The notes beneath the pieces are model-generated. The model was not told the DNA's origin. It was given only the letters and a program-made list of their open reading frames with translations, and made no database searches. Made by a program: the position numbers and the translations under genes. A stretch of 22,861 nt of DNA from a virus, in the IMG/VR virus record IMGVR_UViG_3300025646_000405, positions 1-22,861 of that record. One strand, written 5' to 3'. The number at the start of each line of letters is the position of its first letter. Position 1 is the stretch's first letter. Of this stretch, positions 1-8,114 are shown one piece after another.

Positions 1-1217
1 TGTAGCGGAACGTATGGGCAGTAGAAGATACCTGCGTCATATGGTGATTCACCCTTATAACCAGTTACAAAGAAGTTGTAACCAGCTGGGCTGTATGGAT
101 CAATATAGACGCGGATCTTACCCGAAAGAACACCAGCAAATGTGCTTTGTGTATCATCAACGTTTAGTTGAGGAGCAATTGCTGGGCTTAGGCTCATGAA
201 ACCAGACATGGCAAGAGCAGCTGCGGTATCGCTATCGCAGATGATGAAGTTACCACGGCCACGGCGTGTTTCCTTGGCGATTTGGTTGCATTCACGTTCA
301 ATTTGGAAGCTGAGGCCACGGAAGCGTTCAGCAGACCAACGACCGTCAGAGTCAACATCAAGATCGTATACGCCACCACCAGCGGTGTTTAGATCTTGTT
401 GTACTGAACCCTTCTTAGCAACATGGTAAATTGTCTTGACGATTTCGCGGTTGATTTCGGCAAGAATTTCTGTGCTTAGAAGATTTGCTAGTTCAGCCTC
501 TGCATCAAGACCGTGAACGGCCTTGAGATCTTGTGCAAGTTCAACTGTGTAGTTGCTGGACAGAGCGCGTGTACGAGCTTGTACTGCAACACGATCAATT
601 GAGAAGGCCATTTGGTTCCAGTTTGCATATGGTGAGTTCTTACCAATAGCTTCACCATTTTCTGTAAGGATACCACGGATGGCATCTATGCTTGCTGGTG
701 TGATACCAGATGCATAGTTCCAACCAGCGGAAAGACCCTTAGATGCTGCAAATGCACCTAATGTCCAACCTGAACCACCATAAGATGGTTGTGGCTCTTG
801 GAACATAGCTTCGACATATCCGGCATTTCCATAGGTTGTACCTGTTCCACCGAATTGATAATTTGAGCGCATTGCAAAAATTAATCCGGTTGGAGCGGTC
901 ATCGGTTGAACGCCGCAGATATCATAGGCCATCAGATTTGGCATTGAACGACGAACCAGTGAAATTAATACTGGATCGTAGCCAGATACCTTACCTTGAT
1001 TGTAAAGGCTAGAAGTGGAAGGACCACCGAGATTGGCATTGCCACCCATATCTTCTGTGAGATATTGAGTGCGCATAGCTTGTTCTTGGTTTTCAAGAAG
1101 TACTGCAGTTACTTTTTTGCGGTAATCGTCTTGGATTGAGGGAAGAGCTTCGTGTCCGAGGACAGGCTCCCATTTTTCTGTTAAAACGTCATATGGTGTA
1201 TTTTCTGCGAATTGCAT
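1..1217 (-). CDS. gp23: Major capsid protein gp23 (C-terminus cut by window edge)
   Basis: This gene builds the hexameric lattice of the T4-type head. I translated it from the ATG at 1217; it is open for 405 codons to the left edge, so the C-terminus is missing. The N-terminus starts MQFAENTPYDVLTEKWEPVL, and the body carries T4/cyanophage gp23-like segments such as SLVRRSMPNLMAYDICGVQP and FQIERECNQIAKETRRGRGN. A candidate gp21 cleavage site, Leu-Thr-Glu before Asp, lies at residues 53-56 and would remove an N-terminal propeptide as in T4. The start has a clear AGGAG ribosome site 11 nt upstream and a late-type CTAAATA box at 1246-1252. Codon use is richer in G/C-ending codons (AAC, GGC, CGC, ATC) than in the neighbouring genes, as expected for a very highly expressed protein. 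It follows the scaffold gene, the usual T4 order. Confidence 0.95.
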   Translation of the reverse strand, partial: MQFAENTPYDVLTEKWEPVLGHEALPSIQDDYRKKVTAVLLENQEQAMRTQYLTEDMGGNANLGGPSTSSLYNQGKVSGYDPVLISLVRRSMPNLMAYDICGVQPMTAPTGLIFAMRSNYQFGGTGTTYGNAGYVEAMFQEPQPSYGGSGWTLGAFAASKGLSAGWNYASGITPASIDAIRGILTENGEAIGKNSPYANWNQMAFSIDRVAVQARTRALSSNYTVELAQDLKAVHGLDAEAELANLLSTEILAEINREIVKTIYHVAKKGSVQQDLNTAGGGVYDLDVDSDGRWSAERFRGLSFQIERECNQIAKETRRGRGNFIICDSDTAAALAMSGFMSLSPAIAPQLNVDDTQSTFAGVLSGKIRVYIDPYSPAGYNFFVTGYKGESPYDAGIFYCPYVPL

Positions 1218-1245
1218 TTTTAAGTTTTCTCCTGTGAGTTAAAAT

Positions 1246-1252
1246 TATTTAG
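1246..1252 (-). promoter_or_regulatory. Late-type -10 element upstream of gp23
   Basis: The minus strand reads CTAAATAATTTTAAC. This resembles the T4 late -10 box TATAAATA and shares the downstream AATTTTA context with the gp22 and gp13 boxes. It ends 28 nt before the gp23 ATG, which leaves room for a leader of roughly 23 nt carrying AGGAG. Confidence 0.7.
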
Positions 1253-1264
1253 AAAAATTTATTT

Positions 1265-2314
1265 TTAAACTTTTCTGTTTAGTCTGCCGATAGCACCAAC
1301 ATAATTTTCTACTAATGTTGTTGGTGCTGATTTTACTGGGGTAAATGTTTGTTCTGGTTCAACAACCTTTGCTGGTCTAGAAACACTATTAGTATTCATA
1401 TAGTTTTCTCTAATGCTTACTAATTTTTCTCTATATTCTTCTGGAGAAGCAAAGGATACGTTTTCCATTAAATTTTGAAGTTTTGCGACTTGTGTGTCTG
1501 CTAGATCTCTTGTTTCAGCAACAAAAATTCCAGCACATTCAGTTAAAGAAACTTCTTTCTTTAATTTCATATTAACATTTAAAGCCTCATTCAACTTATT
1601 CTCAAGATCTCTGTTTTCTGAATAGAGATCATCAAGAACATTATATTTCTCGTTTGGAACATCAATATAATGGTTTTCGAATAGGTTCTTTAGACCGTTG
1701 ATAAAGTTTTCTGCGATTTGTGTTTTAATTCCTTGTTCAACAGAAACGGCATTTTCTGTCATCCATTCTTCTACAACGAAGTCAAGATAATCATCTACCT
1801 TTTCTACAAGATTTTCAGTAATGTCTGTTAGATATGTTTTTACGTTAGAATCAACGTTTTCAACAATTAGTGCAACGGTTTTTTGAACTCTGTCTTCTAC
1901 TGCAGCTTCAAAAATTGCTTCAAGTTGAACTACGGTGTCTTCAGATACGTTTTCTTCACCGAGAAGAGAAACTAAACCAGCACGGAATTGTTCACGCGCT
2001 TCCATTTTCATTTGTTCTTCTTCATCAGTATTTTCGGTTTCTTCGGTTTCTTCTACTTCTTCACCCTCTTCTTCACCCTCTTCTTCAGATGAAGCAGCAG
2101 CCATTTTCATGCCACCACCCATTGAAAGTTGTGCAGCCATAGGAACAACTGGTGCACCTACTGGGGTTGTTGCTGCCATTCCTGTTACTACTGGTGATGC
2201 TGTCATGGAACCTCTTCCTGTAGCATCGTAGTCTGGTTTACCGTCTGAAATTGCACCTAAACCCATGGCTTCGGCTGCTGCTTCAGAAATTGTATTTCTT
2301 TTCTTGTTTTTCAT
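1265..2314 (-). CDS. gp22: Prohead core scaffolding protein gp22
   Basis: This is the internal scaffold that shapes the prohead and is later degraded by gp21. The protein has 349 aa from the ATG at 2314; an in-frame TTG at 2320 is less likely, because the AGGA site is about 10 nt from the ATG. T4 gp22 is about 270 aa, so this one is longer. The N-terminus carries ISEA (residues 9-12), a good match to the T4 protease rule (Leu/Ile-X-Glu before Ala/Gly). There is a Met/Pro/Gly linker at about 38-70, then a strongly acidic Glu-rich run at about 75-105, and helical, charged coiled-coil-like sequence to the end. Position between protease gp21 and capsid gp23 is the T4 arrangement. The assignment rests on context, charge pattern and helical character more than on a conserved motif. 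Confidence 0.85.
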   Translation of the reverse strand: MKNKKRNTISEAAAEAMGLGAISDGKPDYDATGRGSMTASPVVTGMAATTPVGAPVVPMAAQLSMGGGMKMAAASSEEEGEEEGEEVEETEETENTDEEEQMKMEAREQFRAGLVSLLGEENVSEDTVVQLEAIFEAAVEDRVQKTVALIVENVDSNVKTYLTDITENLVEKVDDYLDFVVEEWMTENAVSVEQGIKTQIAENFINGLKNLFENHYIDVPNEKYNVLDDLYSENRDLENKLNEALNVNMKLKKEVSLTECAGIFVAETRDLADTQVAKLQNLMENVSFASPEEYREKLVSIRENYMNTNSVSRPAKVVEPEQTFTPVKSAPTTLVENYVGAIGRLNRKV

Positions 2315-2345
2315 AATCAAAGGATCCTTTATTTTGATGTAAAAT

Positions 2346-2353
2346 TATTTATA
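2346..2353 (-). promoter_or_regulatory. Late promoter (TATAAATA) upstream of gp22
   Basis: The minus strand reads TATAAATAATTTTAC, an exact match to the T4 late -10 consensus. It lies in the 68-bp gap between the 184-aa gene and gp22, 31 nt before the gp22 ATG, so the transcript should have a leader of about 26 nt with an AGGA site. Confidence 0.8.
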
Positions 2354-2382
2354 TTGTGTAATTATTCTAAAAATTAAATTTA

Positions 2383-2937
2383 TCAATTTTGTGATAAAGA
2401 AGTTTTTCGTTGTGGGTGAACAAGTTTTATTTTTCCAGAACCACCCATGACATTTTCTATATTTCTTTTAGCCATTTGTCCCAAATTTGCATTTACAAAA
2501 TCAAATCCAGTCAACTGTTGAAGTTGTCCCAAAATAGAATCACCAAGATTTGTTAACATGGCGGTACCAGCACCTTTTGCAACATTTCTTGCAAATGATC
2601 TTGGTGCAAATTTTCTTGCAAATCCAAGCCCTCCACCCTTCATCAATCTTGCAAGAGATGGAGAAATTAAAGATAGCCCAGCTCCTCCCAGATAAAGACC
2701 TTGGGCACCAAGTTTTCCAATATCATCAGTATCTCCTAATAAAATGTCTTCAACGTTTGTAGTTGGTCTCCAAGATTGTGTTTTTTCTTTACTGAAACCC
2801 GATCCGCGACCACCATCAAAACCATCTTTTTTATTACCATAATTTTCCATAAAAAATGAAAAATTTTTAGATTCTGAAAAATTTTTGTTTCCTTCATCTA
2901 ATGAACGAATCATGTAATTTTTTAAAGTTTTGTTCAT
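2383..2937 (-). CDS. Unknown 184-aa protein between protease and scaffold; possible processed head protein
   Basis: I do not recognise a family. The protein is polar at the N-terminus (Asn, Ser, Phe-rich, residues 1-60). A Gly/Ala/Leu-rich segment follows at about 80-145, containing short hydrophobic helices separated by basic residues (for example ARLMKGGGLGFARKFAPRSF), and a basic tail closes it. Residues 13-16 read Leu-Asp-Glu-Gly, which fits the gp21 cleavage rule, so the protein could be a head-internal protein trimmed during maturation. Its ATG overlaps the gp21 stop (ATGA), and no ribosome site is visible, so translation is probably coupled to gp21. T4 itself has no gene at this position. 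A membrane-active or DNA-contacting internal protein is possible, but this is inference from composition and location. Confidence 0.75.
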   Translation of the reverse strand: MNKTLKNYMIRSLDEGNKNFSESKNFSFFMENYGNKKDGFDGGRGSGFSKEKTQSWRPTTNVEDILLGDTDDIGKLGAQGLYLGGAGLSLISPSLARLMKGGGLGFARKFAPRSFARNVAKGAGTAMLTNLGDSILGQLQQLTGFDFVNANLGQMAKRNIENVMGGSGKIKLVHPQRKTSLSQN

Positions 2938-3581
2938 GATAATTTTTTGAAGTATTGTTCAAAAACTTTTACTATGTTTTTATTGAGATTTCTGGACGAA
3001 GAATTTTTTATTAACTTATATGCTCTTTCATTATCTCTTTCTTGCCACATACCATTTTCAAAAATCCATTCTTTTCCTTCCATAATACCGTTTACAAAAG
3101 CATTTGGAGCAGAAGGATCGGCAACAATATCAATTGCAGCCAACATAAAATCCTCTTGAACTTCTTGGAAACCATTTCTTGATTTTAGAGAACCCATACC
3201 CCGTGTTGAAACGCCGAGCTGTGCTCCCTCATCGATAAGATTTTTTACAATTTTTCCCATTGGGGTATCAAGAACTTTTGCTTTTCCGATGATGTTATTA
3301 CCATCTTCATGAAGTTCTTTTACTATATGAGAAACACGATCTAAATTTACTGTAGGCCCAGTTGGGTGGTTTAATTCGCCCAAGGCACGACCTTTAGCAA
3401 CATATTCATTAATATATCTTTTGCATTCTTTTATTAAAATATTTTGTGGATAAATTCTTCCATTTCTATTTTTTTGCTCTGCTTGCATAAAAATGCCTTC
3501 AATGAAATAGTTCTTGGAACCATTTCCGGCATCTTCTTTAATATATTTGATATCTTCAGTTAATTCAGTTATCAGTTTCAT
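2934..3581 (-). CDS. gp21: Prohead core protease gp21
   Basis: This serine protease of the T4 prohead cuts scaffold, core and capsid proteins at Leu/Ile-X-Glu sites during head maturation. The protein has 215 aa, close to T4 gp21. Motifs seen: IEGIFMQAEQKNRNGRIYP near the N-terminus (residues 27-45), GELNHP with the probable catalytic His72, GVSTRGMGS with the probable nucleophile Ser125, and DIVADPSAPNAF at 151-162. These are the hallmarks of the T4-type (U9/S80) prohead protease. Its start overlaps the end of the 56-aa core gene by 17 nt, and its stop overlaps the start of the next gene as ATGA, so the whole segment is one coupled unit. Confidence 0.95.
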   Translation of the reverse strand: MKLITELTEDIKYIKEDAGNGSKNYFIEGIFMQAEQKNRNGRIYPQNILIKECKRYINEYVAKGRALGELNHPTGPTVNLDRVSHIVKELHEDGNNIIGKAKVLDTPMGKIVKNLIDEGAQLGVSTRGMGSLKSRNGFQEVQEDFMLAAIDIVADPSAPNAFVNGIMEGKEWIFENGMWQERDNERAYKLIKNSSSRNLNKNIVKVFEQYFKKLS

Positions 3582-3735
3582 TTGATACTTTCATTATTTT
3601 TTTTGCTACGTTTTTGTATTCTTCTTCCAATCTGGAAGCAACTTTGCCGTAGAGTGCTTGTGTGGCGGTGTCTTTAAAAGATACCGCGTTTTCTTCAATT
3701 ACACTCTTGATCATTTCTCTGATGTTTTCTTTCAT
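3565..3735 (-). CDS. Small prohead core protein, gp67-like (56 aa)
   Basis: This short gene starts at the ATG at 3735 and ends at the TGA at 3565. It begins MKENIREMIKSVIEENAVSF and continues as a charged helix with ALYGKVASRLEEEYKNVAKK near the end. Small, Lys/Glu-rich, helical proteins with an A-x-K-V-A-x-R-L pattern at this site, between portal and protease, are the gp67-like prohead core proteins of T4-like phages. The start overlaps the preceding stop as ATGA and has an AAGGA ribosome site about 7 nt away. The end overlaps gp21 by 17 nt. Precise coupling on both sides supports it as a real gene despite its size. Confidence 0.8.
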   Translation of the reverse strand: MKENIREMIKSVIEENAVSFKDTATQALYGKVASRLEEEYKNVAKKIMKVSNETDN

Positions 3736-4148
3736 AGGATTTCCTTTGTTGATTTTGAAAAATTTATGTGTTGTTTAAAATTATTAGGATTTTTGAATAC
3801 TTCGTTTACCATTCTTAAACGATTTTTTCCATTTAATTTTTCAAACAATACTTTAATATTTTCTATATCTGATTCCGTAATATTTATAATTGATTCATCT
3901 TTAAATTTAAATTTTCCGGGTTCAAAAGATTCTAAAAAAGAAACAAATCCACTAATCATCGTGTTGTTTTCTGTTAATTGAGGTTCAGCCAACATCAATT
4001 TTTTACAAATATTTTGTTTTGTTTCGGTAATACAATCGTTTAATTTAATAGAAAGGGCCTGAATAATATTTTGTTTAAAGTATTCTTCGTCTTCCCGAAG
4101 CATTTCAAAAATACCATTTTTTAATAATGTTTTTGTTATTGGTTCCAT
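3732..4148 (-). CDS. Probable prohead core/assembly protein (138 aa) between portal and gp67-like gene
   Basis: The protein is charged, helical and has no signal peptide or membrane segment. Residues about 28-52 (ALSIKLNDCITETKQNICKK) have the same pattern as the gp67-like gene downstream: a short helix of the type A-x-x-K-L-x-x-x-x-x-x-x-K-x-x-x-x-K. The C-terminal half (from about residue 88) is a second helical region containing VLFEKLNGKNRLRMVNEVF. The gene follows the portal with a 1-nt gap and an AAGG site, and it overlaps the next gene by ATGA. T4 has gp67 and gp68 near here, so a gp68-like or fused core role is plausible. That is inferred from position; I cannot name it by sequence. 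Confidence 0.7.
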   Translation of the reverse strand: MEPITKTLLKNGIFEMLREDEEYFKQNIIQALSIKLNDCITETKQNICKKLMLAEPQLTENNTMISGFVSFLESFEPGKFKFKDESIINITESDIENIKVLFEKLNGKNRLRMVNEVFKNPNNFKQHINFSKSTKEIL

Positions 4149-4149
4149 A

Positions 4150-5697
4150 TTATTGGCCTTCCGCTTGCATTTGTTGTTGCTGCTGCATCATTTGAGCCAT
4201 CTGTTCTTGTTGCATTTTTGCTCTATCTACTTCCATTTCTTTATCCATCTGTCTCAAATCTTCTTCTGTTTGTCTTAAAATATTTCTACGAATATAAGCA
4301 CTAGAAAAATATTTTCCGACATATGGGTCTACAATGGAAATCATTTTTAATCTTTCAGCTAAAATTTCTGATTCTTTTAGATCCCAGAAATAATTATCTG
4401 TATTAAAAACAATTCTCATCATTGGCTTTATTTCGCGCCAATCATCATCGGTCATAACACCGCGCAAAAGCAATTGAACACGTAAGGTTTCAAGGAACAA
4501 TTTTGAAAATTGGTGTCGTAATCTTTCGATAAATTTATAGAATTTTACTTCTTCTCTCGTAATTTCAACAGAACGGCCCATATTAAATCCTGTGGATTCT
4601 GATGTAAGTCTGCTGATTGGAACATTTAAAGAATTGTATAATTTTTTACGGAAGTAATCTACGTCTTCAATTTGGGACATTGCCTGTCCACCGGGAAGAG
4701 TTGAAATTTCAGTGCCACGTGAACCTTCTCTTCTGGGCAACCAATAATCTTCAAGAACCGAAAGATGATTTCTTTCATCTCTCACTTCTCCTGTGGATTG
4801 ATTGTAAATCAATTTATTTCTAAATCGACTCATCATATCTCGCATGTATTGTTCGGCTTTTTGTTTTGGTAATTGCCCTACGTCAACATAAAACACTCTT
4901 CGTTCTGGTGCTCTAGCAATTCTATAAACAAGAAGAGCGTCTTCCAGCTGTCGTAACATATTTAAAGGACGAATTGCTTTGTGAAGATATCCTAAAACTC
5001 TTTTTGTATTGAGATCTACGATACCTGAAGGAACATATACAACACTATCAAGAGAAAGGTGGAGACCGCCGGGTCCGGTCATCATATACGTTTCTCTGTC
5101 AGTATTGGTATAATGATAAAATTCTTCAATGTCTTTTATCAATGATACTGGTTGTCCCTCAACGCGATCCATTTCCTTTTTAATTTTTCTAACTTTTTTA
5201 ATCTTTAGCGGATCTATTGGAACTATTTCTTTAATACCATCGGATGGAAGATCTTTATCAATTATTATGTTGTAAAATATTTTTGAATCGATGTACCATC
5301 TTCTAAAAATTTCATAAGATTTAGAATTAAAATCATAAAGATATAAGATTTTTTCAAATTCTTTTTGTATTTTTAATTTTATATTTTCTGCCAACGGTAT
5401 GTTAGTCATATCCAGTTTTACTGGTCTATTGTCTGTACCGCCCACTATAGAAGCATTTACAATTTCATCTACCGCATTGTCAATTTCTGGATAAATTGAC
5501 ATATTTCTGTATTGAACTATTGAAGCATTTTCATCTTTTAATGAACTGGCATAGTCTAAAGCAGTTCCAAAAAATCCGCCTGCTTCGACAGTAACTGTAC
5601 CATCGAACATTTCTGGTGCGGCAAAAGATTGTAATGATTTTTCTTGTTTGGTTTGTGTTTTTTTACCAAACTGGAATCCAAAGGCTTCAATTTCCAT
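4150..5697 (-). CDS. gp20: Portal vertex protein gp20
   Basis: This is the dodecameric portal, the nucleus for prohead assembly and the channel for DNA packaging by gp17. The protein has 515 aa against about 524 in T4. Family-typical segments are YPEIDNAVDEIVNASIV (about 70-86), VYVPSGIVDLNTKRVLGYLH (about 220-240), AIRPLNMLRQLEDALLVYRI and APERRVFYVDVGQLPKQKAE (about 240-285), and the long stem and wing helices afterwards, including SRLTSESTGFNMGRSVEITR. The C-terminus is a Gln/Met-rich tail with a run of five Gln. The gene lies between the tail-tube genes and the prohead core genes, the standard T4 order. Confidence 0.95.
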   Translation of the reverse strand: MEIEAFGFQFGKKTQTKQEKSLQSFAAPEMFDGTVTVEAGGFFGTALDYASSLKDENASIVQYRNMSIYPEIDNAVDEIVNASIVGGTDNRPVKLDMTNIPLAENIKLKIQKEFEKILYLYDFNSKSYEIFRRWYIDSKIFYNIIIDKDLPSDGIKEIVPIDPLKIKKVRKIKKEMDRVEGQPVSLIKDIEEFYHYTNTDRETYMMTGPGGLHLSLDSVVYVPSGIVDLNTKRVLGYLHKAIRPLNMLRQLEDALLVYRIARAPERRVFYVDVGQLPKQKAEQYMRDMMSRFRNKLIYNQSTGEVRDERNHLSVLEDYWLPRREGSRGTEISTLPGGQAMSQIEDVDYFRKKLYNSLNVPISRLTSESTGFNMGRSVEITREEVKFYKFIERLRHQFSKLFLETLRVQLLLRGVMTDDDWREIKPMMRIVFNTDNYFWDLKESEILAERLKMISIVDPYVGKYFSSAYIRRNILRQTEEDLRQMDKEMEVDRAKMQQEQMAQMMQQQQQMQAEGQ

Positions 5698-5714
5698 AAT
5701 TAATAATTACCTTT

Positions 5715-6248
5715 TTAAGTTCTTGATATATTTGTTATCTGAAGATAGTCAAAAGCGATGATAACGTTAAAACTATTTAACATATTATTTGAAGACATGT
5801 TTAAATTTAAGGGATCAATTTTTGTTGGCCAGCACCCATGAAGAATATATTCTTTTAGCGGTGTGCCAGTATCATTTAAATTTAAATGTTTTACACGCCA
5901 ATTGTTTGCTTTATAATTTTCATAATTTGTTCCACTTCCAACAAAAGAAACGTTAGTAGCATGCGCATTGATTTTTTCTTGCCATGTATGAAACATTCCC
6001 CACATATCTTGCTGTGTTCCAATATCGTCTAAAACATTGAATGACCACGTTGAATATTGTTTTTCACCGGGGTAATAATATTTTCTTCCAAAATTAGAAT
6101 ATTCTATTGTTGTTGTGGTTAACTGAGGTAAAATTGTTGCTCTTACATGAAATTTTGTAAATTTTCCACCAGTAGGAATATCACCAACAATTTCAAAACG
6201 GTTTTGCCGGGTTCCACCTAAGAAATTATTTTTGAATTCGTTAATCAT
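5715..6248 (-). CDS. gp19: Tail tube protein gp19, paralogue A
   Basis: This is the second of two tandem tail-tube-fold genes (177 aa; T4 gp19 is 163 aa). Shared family features are the N-terminal F-K-N-x-F-x-G-G-x-R-x-N-R-F-E pattern (residues 5-19), a beta-rich core, the NWRV segment, and FNVIIAFDYLQI near the C-terminus. The start overlaps the stop of the upstream copy (ATGA) and has a strong GGGGGA ribosome site inside the end of that gene. Which of the two copies is the bulk tube protein cannot be told from sequence alone; this one has the better ribosome site. Confidence 0.85.
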   Translation of the reverse strand: MINEFKNNFLGGTRQNRFEIVGDIPTGGKFTKFHVRATILPQLTTTTIEYSNFGRKYYYPGEKQYSTWSFNVLDDIGTQQDMWGMFHTWQEKINAHATNVSFVGSGTNYENYKANNWRVKHLNLNDTGTPLKEYILHGCWPTKIDPLNLNMSSNNMLNSFNVIIAFDYLQITNISRT

Positions 6249-6793
6249 AAAGATCCCCCTGATCTTAATCCCTTTGTTACTTTCATATAATCAAAAGTTA
6301 AAGAAATATTAAACGAAACAAAATTGGTTTCTCCCATACTCAGATCAATTTGTCCAACTACGTTTGGCCAGCATTTAAAAAGTTGAATTGTTCTCAAAAC
6401 AGTTCCATTTAAATCTAATTGATTTACTCTCCAATTAGTTTGGTAACGATTATATGCAAAATCATTGTTTTCAACTCTATGGGTTACGTGACCATCCATG
6501 GCCTCTTTCCATTGATTAAATGCTTTCCACAAATTGTTTACGTTGTTATCATCATAAACACCAACCAACCAAGGTGTATAAGAACGATCCCCGGCAAAAG
6601 TAACAGTTCTTCCTCTATAAGGAATACCTATTGTATTAATTTGTGCACCGGGCAAAGATGAAGAAACAATTTTAAATTTTGATTCTGTATTGTTTATAGA
6701 AATACCAGATGGCCAAGAAGGAAAAACTTCAAACCTATTTGGTCTGCTTCCGCCTCTAAATCCATTTTTAAAATTTAATATTGAATTGCTCAT
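6245..6793 (-). CDS. gp19: Tail tube protein gp19, paralogue B
   Basis: This is the first of the two tandem tube genes (182 aa). It aligns end to end with its downstream neighbour: FKNGFRGGSRPNRFEVF at the start, a VYDD segment, W-x-x-F-x-x-W in the middle, TNWRVNQLDLNG, a CWP triplet, and FNISLTFDYMKV at the end. Spacing of these blocks is the same in both copies, so the pair comes from duplication followed by divergence. It directly follows the sheath gene with a TAATG overlap and no evident ribosome site, so it is probably translated by coupling to the sheath. Tube subunits stack as hexameric rings inside the sheath. Confidence 0.87.
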   Translation of the reverse strand: MSNSILNFKNGFRGGSRPNRFEVFPSWPSGISINNTESKFKIVSSSLPGAQINTIGIPYRGRTVTFAGDRSYTPWLVGVYDDNNVNNLWKAFNQWKEAMDGHVTHRVENNDFAYNRYQTNWRVNQLDLNGTVLRTIQLFKCWPNVVGQIDLSMGETNFVSFNISLTFDYMKVTKGLRSGGSL

Positions 6794-8094
6794 TATTGTG
6801 TGAATGTTACGTTAATTGTGAAAGAATCTGTTCCTAGTAAAGGTTTGACAATTAACGTAATATTTAATGTTGAACTATTGTCAGTATTGTTACTTGAATC
6901 ACAAATTATTTGTGTTCTTGTATTATCAAGATATGCAGAATATTGATTTAATTCAGTTTCTATATCGGTGTATACCGAATCTCTTGTTGCAGTGTTGTTA
7001 ATTTCAAATGAGTATTTTAAACCAATTTGATTTAACATTTGAGTTAGTTCTTGTTTCATCTTTGCGGGGCCAACACGATCTTCTACTGTTATTGAAGATG
7101 CACCTGTTGCCCCAACTAAATCTGATCCTAAAAATCTTGGAGTATAATTTACAAAAAAGTTTACTTTTTTGTTTCTTAATGTAGTTCTTTCTGTGCTATT
7201 CCAATCGGTTGATTGGTTGAGCGAGCCATTTAAAACATATGATCTGTCCAGCCCACCTATTGTTAAAAATAGCTCGTTTCTATTTTTAGCTCTTGCAAAA
7301 AATCCAGCCACATCAGATACTGTAGATATTGTATATGACATGCTTCCATTATCTAAAAGACTGCTTACATCAAATGTTGTAGGTGCTTCTGGAGTACTTG
7401 CAGTGGTTTGTGATTTTGTTCCACGAATATTAAATATTCTTTTTGCTTCATTTCCAGTAAGTGATATACCTCCATTAAAAAGTGTAGTAAAATCTAACAT
7501 ATCTGTAGATGCACCTGTAAATCCATTAGAAGCTTGTGTTGGGAACACACCTACGACGTAAGATTTACCTTCAATCCATTTAGCAATATTTCCAAAATTA
7601 TTTTGAGCTATAACAACATCTAAATTTTCATTTGTATTATTTTCAAAGGTATCAAATCCGGCTGTTGTTCCGGTTAGGACCAAATAACCACCATAAGCCA
7701 AATAGTTTATAGCATAGATAAAATCGAGACCACGTGTGGTGGGTGTTATTGTCGATACGCTATATGTAAATAACGCAGCGGTTCCACCGGGACTTTGTGC
7801 CAGTAAAGCATTTGTTATTCCTGAAAGTTTGTTTAAATCGCCTACTAAATCGTTTGGATTTGTGTATAAGATATAAGAATCACTAGTAGTTCCCTTAGCC
7901 GGATTGAAATATGCAGTATTTGATCTTGCATAAATTAACCAACCAAAAAGACCGCCCAGATCAGCAGTAGCCCCGCTGTTATTAAAAGTTGGTGCGACAT
8001 AAGTGCTACCTGCTTGCATAGCAGCGTAAAATGGTACCCCGATTGATTCTTTTTGGTAATGGCTTGGGTTTATAAATGAACTGAGACTGGTCAT
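6793..8094 (-). CDS. gp18: Contractile tail sheath protein gp18
   Basis: This protein polymerises around the tail tube and contracts on infection. It has 433 aa, well short of T4 gp18 (659 aa), so the outer protruding domains of T4 are probably absent. Recognisable features are the N-terminal EIxV-like strand (KESIGVPFYAAMQ), the LAYGGYLVLTG segment after an alpha-helix (about 145-165), the AGFFAR region, and the C-terminal domain with a helix-rich ELTQMLNQIGLKYSFEIN followed by beta strands and a final TFTINV-type strand that normally exchanges with neighbours. The gene stands between large terminase and tail tube, as in T4. It has an AAAGGAT ribosome site and a TATAAATA promoter just upstream. 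Confidence 0.88.
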   Translation of the reverse strand: MTSLSSFINPSHYQKESIGVPFYAAMQAGSTYVAPTFNNSGATADLGGLFGWLIYARSNTAYFNPAKGTTSDSYILYTNPNDLVGDLNKLSGITNALLAQSPGGTAALFTYSVSTITPTTRGLDFIYAINYLAYGGYLVLTGTTAGFDTFENNTNENLDVVIAQNNFGNIAKWIEGKSYVVGVFPTQASNGFTGASTDMLDFTTLFNGGISLTGNEAKRIFNIRGTKSQTTASTPEAPTTFDVSSLLDNGSMSYTISTVSDVAGFFARAKNRNELFLTIGGLDRSYVLNGSLNQSTDWNSTERTTLRNKKVNFFVNYTPRFLGSDLVGATGASSITVEDRVGPAKMKQELTQMLNQIGLKYSFEINNTATRDSVYTDIETELNQYSAYLDNTRTQIICDSSNNTDNSSTLNITLIVKPLLGTDSFTINVTFTQ

Positions 8095-8114
8095 TTTTAT
8101 CCTTTTCTATCTAT

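Noticed and set aside
1870-2231. Two plus-strand frames (90 and 98 codons) opposite gp22
   Set aside because: Their Ser/Leu runs are the reverse complement of the acidic Glu-rich run of the scaffold.
7169-7561. 130-codon plus-strand open frame opposite the sheath gene
   Set aside because: It lies wholly within the tail sheath gene on the other strand, without ribosome site or family match.
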